A stretch of DNA of 64,000 bases from Magallana angulata (lineage: Eukaryota > Mollusca > Bivalvia > Ostreida > Ostreidae): positions 23,633,001 through 23,697,000 of the forward strand of contig NC_069113.1 of assembly GCF_025612915.1 (NCBI RefSeq), in the 5' to 3' direction. The notes below the pieces were generated by a model. The model saw only the letters and a list, made by a program, of their open reading frames with translations. It was not told the origin of the DNA and did not search any database. Both the position numbers and the translations under genes were made by a program. Shown piece by piece: positions 24,067-37,356 of this stretch (its first letter is position 1; the number at the start of each line of letters is the position of its first letter).

Positions 24067-25957
24067 ATGGCGACTGCTGGTGACGAGGAAAGTAGTTTGA
24101 CTACTGATTTAATGCTGTGTTCTATTTGCTTAGGACAATATAATTTACCTGTGAGTTTACCGTGCTCCCACTCCTTCTGTCTGACTTGTCTGTCTAAACA
24201 CATTATTACATCATGTGTAAACTGTGACCCACCCCTTGGATTTCCGTGTCCTCTGTGTCGCAAATTCATTCCTGCACCTGGGAAATTTAAGGAACATTCT
24301 GCTGACAAGTGGGCAAAACTACTTCCAGAAAACAAACTCTTTGCTTTGTTGTAAACCATGCCAAGAAAATGACGAGGAATCGAAAGCAAGTAGTTTGTGC
24401 ATGGATTGTTCCGAGGTATTGTGTGACGATTGTGTGAAATATCATAAGAAATTTCGACCGACTCGAGGTCATGTTATAGTTTCTCTTACCGGATGTTCTG
24501 CGAATTTTTGTCAACCTCTCGTTCTGGATAAATGTGAGGCTCACGATGGCCGCAAATTGGAGCTAATATGTAAAGAACATCTCTTCCCATGTTGCTCTGT
24601 CTGTGTAACTAAAGATCATGACGGCTGTAAGAAGTTTTGTCATCTAGAGGATATTGATGAAAATATCGTAGGGCCTCACAATGTAAAGAATCTTCAAGCT
24701 AAGGTCGAAATGATGTGTTCAAATCTTGAACGAATTATCACTGACGAAAAAAACAATATGAACCGCCTTGATGATGCATCGGACAAATTTGCCAAAGAAT
24801 TGTCGGAAATAACCACATCTATCATAGCCACTATCAAAAAGCTAGAGGAAAAACACTTAGATGAAATTGCAAAATTAATCAAAGAATCGAAATCAAAACT
24901 TGAAAATTCGGTACAATCATTAGAGCATAGACTTATCTATCTTCAGTACTGGAAAGATATGTTAATGAAGAATCTGTCAAACGAAACAATTCTTAAAACA
25001 AACGAAATATTGTCATACATCAAAATGAAGCATATTTACGAAAGCATGGGAAAATTGGATTATTCAAAGCTAGAAATCTCCATTCAAACTGAAGTACTCG
25101 ACAGTGTTCAGAAGCTTACAAGTTTGTCATGTCTTGCAAAGACGACCTCGCGTGAACATCTTAATAAATTCGCATTAAATTTTGGTCGAAGAAAACTTGA
25201 TTTAAAATGCGCCGATATGATCAAAATTTCAGAATTTAAAATTGAAAACTGCGATCCCAATGACGGTGAGTTTTTGAATCATGATAAATTGTTACTGACA
25301 GACCGTACACATAAAAGATGCGTGCTGTGTAACACTGATGGAGTAGTTCTACAGGAAATAGCTTTACCGGGACACCCGTGGGGAATGTGTATCCATGGGG
25401 AAAATGAAGTCCTCGTAACACTACCTAATAGCCATAAAGTCGTAGTACTTGATGCCAACTCACTTGAAATAAAACAATCAGTGCCTATTGACCGTCGCTG
25501 CTTTGGAATATCAACGTCTGGTAACACTGCAGTGATCGGTGCACGAGACTCTGTCTTAATGTTTGATAACTTTCTTGATGAAAATATTTGTAAAACATTG
25601 ACAATAAACACAGGGTCTACTGATGATGTAGCACTGGGAGGAGATGGAAATATAATTTTCAGCAATTATTCTGAAAATGTTTTTAAAACGTTTGACAAAA
25701 GTGAGAAGATGTTAATCAAGTACAGCCACGAAGAATTAAAGAAACCGTACGGATTAACAGTGGACGGGCACGGAAATGTATTTGTAAACGGATATGACAG
25801 TAATAATATCCATATAGTTTCAAATGATGGAAAGACTGTAAGAATCTTAAAAGGAGTGCAGAGCCCTAAGTGTATAAAATTCTTACATGGAACTAACCGA
25901 TTTCTTGTTGGTGAGGCAGGTGGCCGCGTTAAAGTTTTTGAACTTCGGAATAGTTAA
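24067..25957 (+). pseudogene. T3: TRIM-type gene split by a 26-bp deletion after the RING
   Basis: The first frame (24067-24354) gives a 95-residue product with a complete RING. The remaining B-boxes, coiled coil and propeller continue open in another frame up to 25957. Compared with T1, the interval from the ATG to the B-box-1 codons is 26 bp shorter, with the loss at about 24345-24350. The frame shift therefore separates RING from the rest. Apart from this the gene is undamaged, and a polyadenylation signal follows at 26024-26029. Two readings are possible: a young pseudogene, or a locus making a RING-only peptide and, from an internal Met such as the MDCSEVLCDDC codon near 24401, a RING-less B-box/propeller protein. 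Its N-terminal third resembles T2/T4 while its C-terminal half resembles T1/T5. Confidence 0.8.
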
Positions 25958-26381
25958 ATACCATCAATATTATGAAATGTTATGCAACAGTAACAATTTA
26001 GTACTATTTTACAGTATTTCTTAAATAAATGAACAAAAATCGATCGGGTTTGTAACATGTATATGCTGACTTAAGAGTTTTTACAATTGTGATGTAGAAC
26101 ATTAGCTTTGCCTTTCAGTACAGTCACTGTGTACATATTATGTACTTACTGGATGTCAAAGAATGCAGAAAAAAAGGCTTTTAAATTTATACATTTTCTA
26201 TGTAGCATCAAAAACAGTCGCCAGGAGGAGATGATTTTGCAATATGAATCGAGGTACCAAGGATTCAAAGGCGGTTTGTTAGTTCTCTTTCACTTATAAT
26301 ACTTTATAACCCAACTACCTAACATAGCGTCATAATTTCCTGTTAATACCTGCAAATCGGTTGTTATCATAACTGTAATAC

Positions 26382-26480
26382 ACTGGCGTCGGAAGCAAAT
26401 TGAAAGTGGGGGGCTAGACTAATCCTCAGAAATATTGTGAAAAAAGTAATTCCCAAAATCATGGAAATCCTAATCCTAAT
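26382..26480. mobile_element. 99-bp insertion downstream of T3 with 7-bp target duplication
   Basis: GTAATAC occurs at 26375-26381 and 26481-26487 flanking a segment starting ACTGGCGTCGGAAGC. The equivalent places after T1 (about 8890) and T5 (about 40970) have a single GTAATAC. This is a small post-duplication insertion, possibly the end of a SINE or other retroposon. Confidence 0.7.
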
Positions 26481-26656
26481 GTAATACATGTATGACATGA
26501 ACAATTAAATCAATATTTTATGTATTTAAAATTACATATTTTTATAAAGTATATATAAAGTTATAAGTTCTACAACTTCAAATGTTTCAATGTTCTTTTT
26601 TACAACAAATAACAGCAAATAAATTAACAAATCATAAAACTTTATAAACGCCACGG

Positions 26657-29600
26657 CTAGATAGGTTGTTTCTCCATCACCGATTCCAACATGGTGGAAC
26701 TGTTGATGATTGCAGTGGCTCCTATTACAAATATGTAACCTGCAAATAAAAGAAAACAATGAAGTCAGTCAATATTTACTTCACATTTTTGAAAAGTTAT
26801 TGTTCTCAATAAAAATAAATTTTAATACGATAGGCTCGCACATAAAATTAATGTAGATTTGATCTCTGTTAAAAAATAAACATACATACAGTTTACAAAT
26901 TAATGCATATGCAAGTTTAACTTTTTAAAAAAATCAATATAGTATTCTTCATGCATTTCAATCTTATCATAAATATTCAATTACCCCTGAAGAAAGTATC
27001 ACGTAAATAGATCGAGTTCTTCTGATATTTGTAAAAATGATAAATAATTTTAGTAAGATTGATTCTAATATATTTTATAAAGTGTTTTCTCAAATATCTA
27101 TGTTTCAAAATTCTGACCTTTTTTAAACCATTAGATTTATATAAACATATGCTAGCCTATTACGTATGTTAAACTCTCAATATTTTCCACATCAACCATT
27201 GTAAGATAAAAGCCTATGATTCATATCAAAACTCTATCAATTTTCAACCACTGAATTTTTACCGATTAAAAAATAAAATAAAACGAATTATTATAAAATA
27301 TTCAAAGTGTCGTGCAATCTCTGGGATTCCCTACCTTTGAGTTTGCCCAGGAATCGTAGAGCGGTAATTTCCGAGTATGTGCACCCTCCCAGAAAATAGA
27401 CAAGCACTACTTTACTGACCGGTCGGTCCTGTCGAGCCGATTTACCTGTTACAAAAAAATTAACTTTAAAGAAAACAGTTTTTGATTTATCTATCGAAAA
27501 TACGTTATGCTTTTCATAACTGTTAATATGTGTATTATGAGTCAAAATCCTTTTTCTTTGATGAGATAAAAGCATGATTATGGAGACATATTTAAGGATA
27601 AGAGGTCAATATTACAGAAAATTTTGTTTGCTGAAAGCATATATTGCTGTGTGAAAATTGGATTGGGAACATGCATTAGTTGTTAATAATGGTAATATAT
27701 ACGTAATATTATATAGTGGTACAGGCCAAAATATGTTTGGCTCCCAGGAACTTAAAATGGGGTTCTTAATTGTAAAGTACTTCTTTTATTACTTCTTTTT
27801 ATGATTATAGATATAAACCGTGTTTAGACAAGAAGTTTTCATTTCTTATCAATTTTACGTCAGAAATACCCTATCAATGTACATGTACCATCAAGCTGAA
27901 AGCAGACATGTTAGTGTGCCGTTTTAGCCTGTTATTTCCTTGCCCTCTCAGTTACATTGGTACCGGTACAGTGTAAGGCAATTCAAATAAAGTATTAATG
28001 GATACAGGTTTAGTACTTTATTGAAGTGTAACATTGTTATTGGTGTGCTCAAAAACATCGTGTCTGATTAACAAACAAACGTAACTGCCTTCTCAGAATT
28101 TTACAAAAACTTTTTTTTTCGGAATATATATTAACTTCTGAATATAGTAATGTCAAGCTAATAAGATAATACAGTTGCATTGGGTTTTTTTTCAAATTTG
28201 TTTCAATATTTTAGAAGAACATAAGGATAAAGTGTTTAAGAAAGTGAAAGTTTAAAATTGTTATGCATTGACTGAGATTAATAATTATGTCAAGTTGTAA
28301 ATTTTGAAATTACCGGGTGGCAGTAAATTCAAAATTTACCACACGACTTACCAAAGTCTTTCCAAAAAGATATCATAAAATAAAGAACATTTCAATTGCA
28401 AAACTGTTTTTGTGTATTTATTGTATATAACGTTGACAGGCAAAAATGTTTATAGTTTCGAACAAAGAAAGGAGGAGCGATAAATCTTACTTTGCAACCA
28501 TTTATATCAATTAATTATATGCGTAACATACATCCAGCATTGTTGTTAAGTTGGTACATATGTACCGTCCATATGATGCCATACACTCTTTTATCAATTC
28601 TTGAGTCAAATTTTGGAATATTTGCATTTACTATATTGCAAATTTGCAATTGATCTTTAATATATAAATCATGATAATTTTTCAAGAAAAACAAATGCAA
28701 TCGCAAGTTGACATTAATCATATAGGTTAATTATGTAAAATAACCTCAAAAAACAAAAGCAATGACAATGCTGTAAACCAGACTCGACCTTCTCTAGTGT
28801 GAGTTTTGAGTACGATACTTTGTCTGATTATACATGAATATACCATATTGTACCAGACATCCATACCTGATTTGTCTTTGACTGGTGTGCTGTGGTCTAA
28901 ATGAAGCAACATTTATAAACAAAATGCATAATATATGATAAAGGCTACCAATGGACCATATCTCATTTGATGGCAAATCATTTCAAATACATGTACATAA
29001 AAGAAGCTGAACTTCAAGTTGTGGATTTAAAACTTAATATAAGCTAGTTTTTTTTTTTTTACAGCTGTTTAATATCAGTTAAGGGCAAATGTCTACTTAT
29101 AAATCATACACATGATATTACCCATCACTTATTGATTATGGGGGAGACAAACATAAAGGAGTATTTAAATAAAGGTAATAGGATTTTTTTTTAATTCAAA
29201 AGACTCAAGCTGCCCACATATTTACATTCTATTTTCAGGAACCATTTTATGTTAACAAAAAATACTATTTGTTTTGGGTATTTAAATCTGACAACATTCA
29301 CATTTAAGAAGACCTAACATGAATATACCGATACATCTCAAAAACTTGTACTGTAAATCAATCTTATTAAGAAATCTATGCAAGTATGATAAATCATGGT
29401 ATCTGCTATAATCTTAAATAAATAAGATCTACAAGTGTGCAAAGCAGCTATTGAATATTGTAAAACCACATTCACGAATGGATTGATTTCACAACTGACA
29501 AAGGTCCAATTTGTTTCAGATTGATAAACATTTTTAAATTGAATAACATAGATGGACGATTTTTGATCGCCACTGTTGTCATGGTTACCTTTGGATGCTT

Positions 29601-31747
29601 TGACATGGTTCTCACTGTGCACCCCTCCTGGGAGGTATTTTGTGATCTCATCCATTCCGGTAAATCCCCCTCTAGTTAGAACCTGGTAAAAGAAAAAATA
29701 AATATAATAACACTTCGCCCATTTTGTGAAATACATCATGTGGTAACATACTGTAGATTCCTTATTTTACACGAGTACTTAATTCCGCAAATCAAGGGTT
29801 TTCCATCAAATCGCGAGAACATAAATTCACCAATGCCGAAATTTTATCATAGTTTCATGTAATTAATTAACAAATGTTCGAAAATGAAAAGCGAGATTTT
29901 GAAATTCGCAAGACGGCTTCTCACGATTTTATGCGAATATTATTTCCTCGTGTTTAATTTGGAATTGACAATAATAAGTACAGAGTAAGCTTTCTTAATA
30001 TTACAGTATTTGTTGTCTCTAATCAAAATTATAAATTAAACATGCTCTATATCATGTAAAGGTGAAGTGATAACCACAAGTATTTCACATTAATAACAAA
30101 AAGTTAAAACAAAATCTTTCACTTGAAATAATCTGTGATCATTTAGTTAAAAGTCCCAGTCTGCTCATACAAGAATCCAAACTCTTCCCTACCTGTTCCA
30201 CGAGCTTACAGGACAATGGGGTATAGGCACCACTGAACACATAGGACATGTCGGTGGGGTTCTTCAGATCAATGTCATCTGACTTGGGTATCTACATGTA
30301 AAATGAACAAATGATTATAGGCATTACTAAGTATCAAAAACTACATTGAAAAGAATTGAAAACGTCTCGAGTATTTAGGATTTCAATTAAACTTTGAGTC
30401 ATAGGATTTTAAACATTTATTTACAGGGAAATAAGTGCTCACCAAACATGATTTTTGGGGTTTATCCTAAAAAATTACCAGTAATAAATTTATGTGCTAA
30501 AGGTAGTGTCATGTGAGTTCCAGTATCATACGAGCTTTCCAAAACGGAAATCTTTCTTGCTTTACTTGTCGAATGGTCAAAATTTTGTATAGTAGATTTT
30601 TGTACGTTACCTCTGTGATTTCCTGTTTTAAAGATGCTTACCAAAGAGAGTTTTTTACACAGACTCTGGAATGTGCTGCGGCGTGTCATGGCGGCCATAT
30701 CGGACGCGACCTTATTTAGTGGCGTGCCCGCCTGACTGCCGGTCTCCTGTTCTGTGACGATCCCCAGGGACTTCAGATTGGAAAATGTGACCAGTTGCTC
30801 GAAGCCATGACTCTGTAAATTATAGAAACTTGACGGATCAATAGAAAGTGAACAAATATAAATTCAATGAACCTTAATATTAATATTTCTGCCTCTGAAA
30901 CTTTTTAAGATAAAAGGAATATTATAAAATTAAAAAACATTAATTTAGCTACATGCAACCATGGGAAATTTAACAGTCTCATATAGAGTCAAATCAGATC
31001 CATACACAATCACAGGTGTGAGCCTGGATTTAATAATCATGTGCAATCACATACTCGATATCACTGGTTCAGGTACTATCTATATCACGTTCTGCCAGAT
31101 ATTTGGTCAAGGAGTTAAACTATCATGCAGTACAATATATCTGAGCAAGTATACTATTTACCATTTACAAACACTTACCTGTAGATATTGGGTCTTGAGA
31201 GACGTGTGCGTTTGTGGAGAAATTCCATTTTGGGTTAAAGACAGAAGACATATCAATTTTAATGTCTTTAACATGTTGTCCTGTTGAATGTTAAATAATA
31301 CATATATTCCCCATTATATTGCAAGGAAAAAAAATGGTGTATGGATTTACAAATACAATAAACATTCAACTTTAAAACATAACTATTTCAATGGAACATT
31401 TATATAAAACAGTACCTGCTTAAATATCAGTTCTTCTATGAAGTTTACATTATCTCTTAGACCTGACCCTTCCAAGTAAGTACATGTATATACATATATT
31501 AACTACCAAAAATAATTGTCTATAGATGGCTGGATCAGTGAGTACTTGTACAAATGAATAAACAACTTTTATCTCCTCATCCTGCTTAACATAAAAGAAC
31601 AAATCATTTTGATGGACAAAAACAACAATATTTTAATAATCATTTCTCCCCTATGCAACTTTCATCAAAGTCTTGTAGTGATTTAGCTTTTGAACTCAGG
31701 TAACTCAATACATTGGAAAAATGGCGGTTCGTGATATCTTCAAAGAT
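26657..31747 (-). pseudogene. VPS33A copy C: exon 10 relic and exons 13-19
   Basis: Exon 19 is 26657-26739, 18 is 27335-27445, 17 is 29589-29682, 16 is 30193-30291, 15 is 30642-30812 and 14 is 31179-31280. Exon 13 is cut short (about 31416-31475), and an isolated exon 10 remains (about 31664-31747) whose donor appears lost. Exons 11 and 12 and exons 1-9 are absent. Exons 14-19 keep full length, phase and splice borders. Exon 15 retains the full 171 bp, so copy A's 15-bp loss is private to A. It is convergent with T3, and its broken 5' end faces the T4 upstream region. Confidence 0.84.
29749..29973. mobile_element. MITE in intron 16 of copy C (orthologous to 14608-14837)
   Basis: The left end TACTGTAGATTCC is intact. 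The right end is decayed to GGAATTGACAATA. Same intron position as the copies in A, B and the complete gene. Confidence 0.65.
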
Positions 31748-32775
31748 CTGACATGTAAAAAAAGAAAAATTATCAAGTCTTAAACAATAAAATATCATAG
31801 TTACAGGGAATACATTTTTTATGAATTTATGTTAACATCATAGCTAGTTAGTTTCACTATTGCATTTATTACTGTAACTTTGCTTTACTAAGCATTTAAT
31901 TAACTTAAAGAAAATCAGGAGAACCTTTATAATTAGAAATGCAATACAAATATATCGGACATATATGTACATACCCTTTTCCATATCACAGCCAGTATCA
32001 GATGATATTGGTCGAGGGGTGTTCATGATATGGAAAAGGGGTATCTAATTTATTTTATTTATTACATATTAATTAATAAAATTAAAAAAAACATCAACTT
32101 GAACAAATTGATTTTTAAGATTATTTGAAGGTAGTCTAGCTCAGGCACGTAACATTCGGGGGCCGCAGTAAAGAGCAGCAAAATAGATTTTTCTTAAATT
32201 TACATACAAAAAAATTGAATTTTTGAATTTTGAACCCCCTATGTATAATATTGAATTGAAAATAAGGAAATAAACAGTGAAATTGAACATTGAACTGAAG
32301 TTAAAGGTCAACCCTAGGATTTTGGAAAGTAACCATTTTCCTCTTTATTTTATTTTACTTTTTTTTTCTTTTGTTTTGTTTTTTTTTTTTGTTTTTTTTA
32401 GTTTTTGCTTGTCAAAATATTTTTCAAGTTAATGAGTCTAACAAACATATAATAACAGAACTGGAATTTCCTCAGATTTTAAATGTTAACCGCTCGTAAA
32501 CATTTGCTAGCTTTTGAAGTTTTCAACTGCACTTAAAAGAATGTTTTATTTTTGTCTGTAAAGGTACCGAAACAAAAAAGGCAGAGAAGTTCCGCAAGGG
32601 GTGTGATACGGATCCATGATAACCTTTATCAGCCCCGGATGCCGATACGAGTTTTGTGTTGAATCTATTTCAATAAAAAATAAGTCTGTAATAAATGTTT
32701 ATACATTTAGATATATATTAGTTGAAACTGGTGACAGGAACGATACCTCTTAGCCCTCATTTATAGTAGATATCT
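31748..32775. other. Junction and upstream region of T4
   Basis: This is intergenic. VPS33A intron-9-like sequence ends near 31850 and T-upstream sequence follows. It contains the foldback at 31971-32044, a T/G-rich stretch (about 32350-32405) and the CCGCAAGGGGTGTGATACGG block shared with T3. No open frame of interest. Confidence 0.45.
31971..32044. repeat. 74-bp foldback element upstream of T4
   Basis: Same hairpin as at 17211-17284 (arms ATACCCTTTTCCATATCA and TGATATGGAAAAGGGGTAT). Confidence 0.7.
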
Positions 32776-32814
32776 ACTTTCGTTTTAAATTCTTTGTAAA
32801 GGAAAACTCCCATC

Positions 32815-34738
32815 ATGGCGACTGCTGGTGACGAGGAAAGTAGTTTGACTACTGATTTAATGCTGTGTTCTATTTGCTTAGAGCAATATAAATTACCTGT
32901 GAGTTTACCGTGCTCCCACTCCTTCTGTCTGACTTGCCTGTCTAAACACATTATTACATCATGTGTTAAGTGTGACCCACCCCTTGGATTTCCGTGTCCT
33001 CTGTGTCGCAAATTCATTCCTGCACCTGGTAAAATTAACGAACATTCTGTTGATCGGTGGGCAAAACTAAACTGTTTCCAGAGAACAAACTCCTTGCTTT
33101 GATTGCGACTGGCACAAACTCGATTTATTGCAAATCATGCCAAGAAGACGACGAAGAATCGAAAGCAAGTAGCTGGTGCATGGATTGCTCCGAGGTGCTG
33201 TGTGACGATTGTGTGAAATGTCACAAAAAGGTTCGCCTTACCCGAAATCATGTTGTAGTTGCTATTACCGAGTGCTCTGCGAGTTTCCATCAATCTTTAT
33301 CTCTGGATAAATGCGAGACACATGAAGGTCGAAAACTTGAGATAATTTGTAAAGAGCATCTCTTACCATGTTGCTCTGTTTGTGTAACTAAAGAACATGA
33401 TGGGTGTAAAACGTTTTGTCAGCTAGAGGACGTTGATGCAAATATTGTAGGGCCTCATAATGTGAAAAATCTGCAAGCTAAAGTAGAAACTATGTGTTCA
33501 AATCTTGAACAGATTATCACAAATGAAAAAACTAATATGAACTGCCTCGATAATGCATCAGATAAATTTGCCAAGGAACTGTCGAGAAAAACCACATCTA
33601 TCATAGCCACTATCAAAAACCTGGAGGAAAAACACTTAAATGAAATTGCAAAACTAATCAAAGAATCGAAATCAAAACTTGAAAATTCGATACAATCATT
33701 AGAGCATAGACTAGAGCTATATTCAGTATTGGAAAGAAAAGTTAACGAAGAATGTATCAAATGAGACATTTCTTAAAACAAACGAAATATTGTCATACAT
33801 CAAAATGAAACATATTTACGAAAGCATGGGAAAATTGGATTATCCAAAGTTAGAAATCTCCATTGAAACTGAAATACTCGACAGTGTTCAGAAGCTAACA
33901 AGTTTGTCATGTCTTGCAAAGACGACCTCACGTGAGAAAAGTAAGCAGTGCGCAATCAATCAAAGGATAGTAGATTTAAAATGTGCTGATGTTGTCAACG
34001 TTTCTGAATTCACAATTAAAAATTGCAATTAGCAAGACGGTGAGTTTTTAAATCGTGATAAATTGTTACTGACAGATAATAAAAATAAAAGATGCGTGCT
34101 GTGTAACACTGATGGAGTAGTTCTACAGGAAATATCTTTACCGGGGAACCCGTGGGGAATGTGTATCCACGGGGAGAATGAAGTCCTCGTAACACTACCT
34201 GATAACAAGAAAGTCGTAGTACTTGATGCCAATTCACTTCAAATAAAACAATTAGTGTCTGTCGATTTTGACTGCTATGGAATATCAACTTCTGGAAACG
34301 CCACTGTGTTTGGTGCACGCAGCTCCGTCGTATTGTTTGATAAGTTTCTCCATAAAAAAAAATCACAAAACAATGGTAACAGAGACAGGGTTTCCAGATG
34401 ATGAAGCTCTGGATAGAGATGGAAATGTGATTTATAGCAATTATTCTGAAAACACTGTCAAAAAACTGGACAAAAATGGAAAGATCTTATTCGAATACAT
34501 TCATGAAGAATTAACGCTGCCGTATGGATTAACTGTGGATGGATATGATAATATATTTGTAAATGGATTTGGCAGCAATAATATCCACATTGTTTCAAAT
34601 AATGGCGAAAATTTAAAAATCATAAAAGGAGTGGAGAGCCCTCAATGTATAAAATTCTTACGTGGAACTTACCGATTTTTTGTTGGTGAAAACTGTGGTC
34701 GCGTTAAAGTTTTCGAACTTCAGGAAATTAGATATTAA
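32815..34738 (+). pseudogene. T4: broken TRIM-type gene
   Basis: Homologous to T2 throughout, but the frame is lost several times. An extra 5 bp (duplication of AAACT, about 33066-33072) disrupts the frame just after the RING. A 1-bp change near 33713 alters the frame at the end of the coiled coil. A TTG-to-TAG change creates a stop at 34030-34032, and another shift lies in an A-run near 34353-34361. The RING segment (32815-33102) and blocks of B-box, coiled coil and propeller remain readable. The last 30 or so residues diverge (ending FELQEIRY). The 3' flank matches no other copy, and no VPS33A fragment follows. A dead member of the T2 subgroup. Confidence 0.88.
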
Positions 34739-35129
34739 AAATCGATCACTGTATATGTAATTAGAGCAACCAATCGATACAAAGCTCCGTAAATAGTACA
34801 TTCAGTGACGGTGTAAAATATATGTACATACACGAACAACAGATTTTGTTTAATGTCTGTTCGTACGAACGACTGGTCTTAATAAGACTTACAACAAAAT
34901 CATTAATTTAGAATGTTGTGATTTCTGCTATAAAAATTAAATCGGAAAAAGTCTTTTGTATAATCACTGGTCTTCTATTTGTATATATCATTCAAAAGTT
35001 AAAAGAAAAATTTTATATGTAGTTGTATTTCAATTGATGTGAAAGTAAAAAAGGTTGTTCTGATACATATAGATCAAAGTTTCCTCTTCGTTGTAAATAA
35101 AAACTTTTCCTTATAATCTGTATTTAATG
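34739..35129. other. 3' flank of T4, no recognised feature
   Basis: Unique AT-rich sequence without homology to the 3' flanks of the other TRIM copies. Nothing coding is seen. Confidence 0.4.
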
Positions 35130-36285
35130 ACAAGAGGCCATAGGCCCTAACGGTCACCTGAGTAGCATATAACCCAGACGCAAACTTGTCGAGGAGTCTC
35201 ATATATTCATTTAATTGGGTTTCATTCTGGAGTAGAAAAATTATAAATTTGTAATGACGACCACCTCCCTGCTTGAAATCTTTCAAAAAGAACTATGAAA
35301 CCTAAAATTTTGGCAAAAACTTAAAGATCTGGTCTACAAAATCATGAATTCACTTTTCCTTTCAGGTGAGTGGGAGTAAAGAAGATAATTTTTAAACATT
35401 ACATGCAATAACACCTATACAAATCCATTTTGACCCTGCCCTAGAGTCAAAACCCATACTCCAGGGGACATAAAATTTAAAATTTTAGTAGAGGACTTCC
35501 TGGTAAACATAATAATGAAGTCAGTTTTTCATACAGATGTGTGAGAATAGAGAAGAAGATTTAAAAACATTATATGTATTTACACTATATTGCCATATTG
35601 CCCCCTCCCTATGTCCTGAACCCCTGTCCCAGGGGCTATGAATTTCACAATTTAGGTAGAGGAGTTTGTGGATATCATAACCATGTATTCAGGTTTTTGA
35701 CCACATGTTTGGGAGTAAAGAAGAAGATTCTAAGATTTAATACATTTTTACTAAATTGCCATATTGACCCCACCCTAGAGCCTGAACCCCTGACCCAGGG
35801 GTCATGAATTTCACAAGTTGGTAGAGGGCTTCATGGACATCATAACCATGCATTTAGTTTTTAACAAATATATATGGGAGTAAAGAAGAAGATTTTGTAA
35901 GATTTCATACATATTTACTATATAGCCATAATGACACCATCCTAGAGCCAGAACCCCGACCCAGGGGCCATGAATTTCACAATTTTGGTAGAGGGCTTCA
36001 TGTACATTATAACCATGCAACCATTTTTTTCTTCATATGTGTGGGAGTAGAGAGGAAGATTTTTAAAAATTTGACTTTTTGGGGCATATTTGGTCCCACA
36101 TGTGGTGCCCCCGGGGAGGTAGAACCACGAATTTCACAATTTAGATTTTTCTTACCATAGAGATGCCTCACACCAAAAATGGTAACAATTAGCCTTGTAG
36201 TTTTTAAGAAGAAGTTAAAAAATGTAAAATTGTTAATCACGATGGCCGAAAACGGATAGCAATAGATCACCTGAGTTTACTGAAA
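35130..36285 (+). mobile_element. Pearl-like repeat with tandem core units
   Basis: It starts with ACAAGAGGCCATAGGCCC...GTCACCTGAG and ends near GATCACCTGAGTTTACTG. It contains about five diverged units of roughly 165 bp, each with AAGAAGATTT, CCATATTGACCCC-like, CCTGAACCCC and CATGAATTTCACAA phrases. It is non-coding. The family resemblance to 61044-61815 is clear from the shared start ACAAGAGGCC and the AGAAGATTTTTAAA words. Confidence 0.7.
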
Positions 36286-37041
36286 TGAGGGACTGTTTTT
36301 TCACCAAAGTAAATAGATTTTCTTTATTGAGCGTTAAATAAACTTATTCCGACTTTCAAAAATATTTTCTAGCAATTCAAGATTATTCACATATATATTT
36401 TTAACAATTTTTTGACATTTTGTACGTAAATTTATTTAGAAAATAAAGAATGTAATTCATGAAATGGGGGCGATTTTGAATTGTTCACTATAGAATTTTA
36501 GGAAAAAAAAGACAACATTTCTTACTTTTAAAAAGTACCTGGCACATATCAAAATAATAGAAAAGCAATTTAAATGCAAACGTTTTGTAATTATATTGTA
36601 ATTCTAATCTACTTGTACTCTTTTGTGTATACTTTGCTAAAATATATCTCGCGAACTGCCAATTTCAAAGTAGTATTTGATATTTTTTTTGCTCTTGAAT
36701 GCATATTAAATGTATCAAAAAAATAAAATAATTGTAAAGTGTTTTAAGTTAAAAATTTTCAAGGATATTGTTACATGGTTTAGTAAATAACAACACGAAC
36801 TTTACTGCCATACCTGCTACATATATACTACAAAACTCATGTAAATAAAAACATGATTATGGATGTGAAAACATTGTTTAAAAAAGGAAGGTTATGGGCT
36901 ACAGTGGCCATTAGATCGTGACTCAACTCTGCAAATATCATGATTTTTAAAACACGATTCTGATACACATAAATGAAGAAAAAAATTATTTCCTGATGAT
37001 AATTGGCTTGAGTTGAGAACTCATGAATTACTTATGAGAAA
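36286..37041. other. Intergenic, nothing recognised
   Basis: AT-rich sequence with short A-runs and no coding frame or clear repeat. It ends where homology to the T1 upstream region begins (about 37042). Confidence 0.4.
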
Positions 37042-37304
37042 AGGAAAAACAGGATATCACAAAACAAGATATGAGAAGTGATAGAAAGTATACTAGGGAC
37101 ACTGTTGAATTAATTGACTGGAAATCTTAGGAGTTCAGAAAAAAGTTAATAGATAGTAAATAATACATTTACTGTTTATTATACCCCTACTCCAGCACTA
37201 ATAACTGTCATCAAAGTATATATGAATTAACAATTTTGGAGTTTGTTTTGAGACAATCATACAGGTTGTTGAATTTTTTTTTTTAAAATATGCTAAAATT
37301 AGAG

Positions 37305-37306
<2 letters not shown>

Positions 37307-37350
<44 letters not shown>
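37307..37350. repeat. CT dinucleotide microsatellite
   Basis: Run of CT of about 44 bases, orthologous to the array at 5448-5525. Confidence 0.93.

Positions 37351-37356
<6 letters not shown>

Noticed and set aside
26108-26299. 63-65-residue frame downstream of T3 and again of T5 (40700-40897)
   Set aside because: It is similar between the two copies only because the 3' flank is recently duplicated. It is broken after T2 and deleted after T1, with no recognisable motif, so it is better read as 3' flank.
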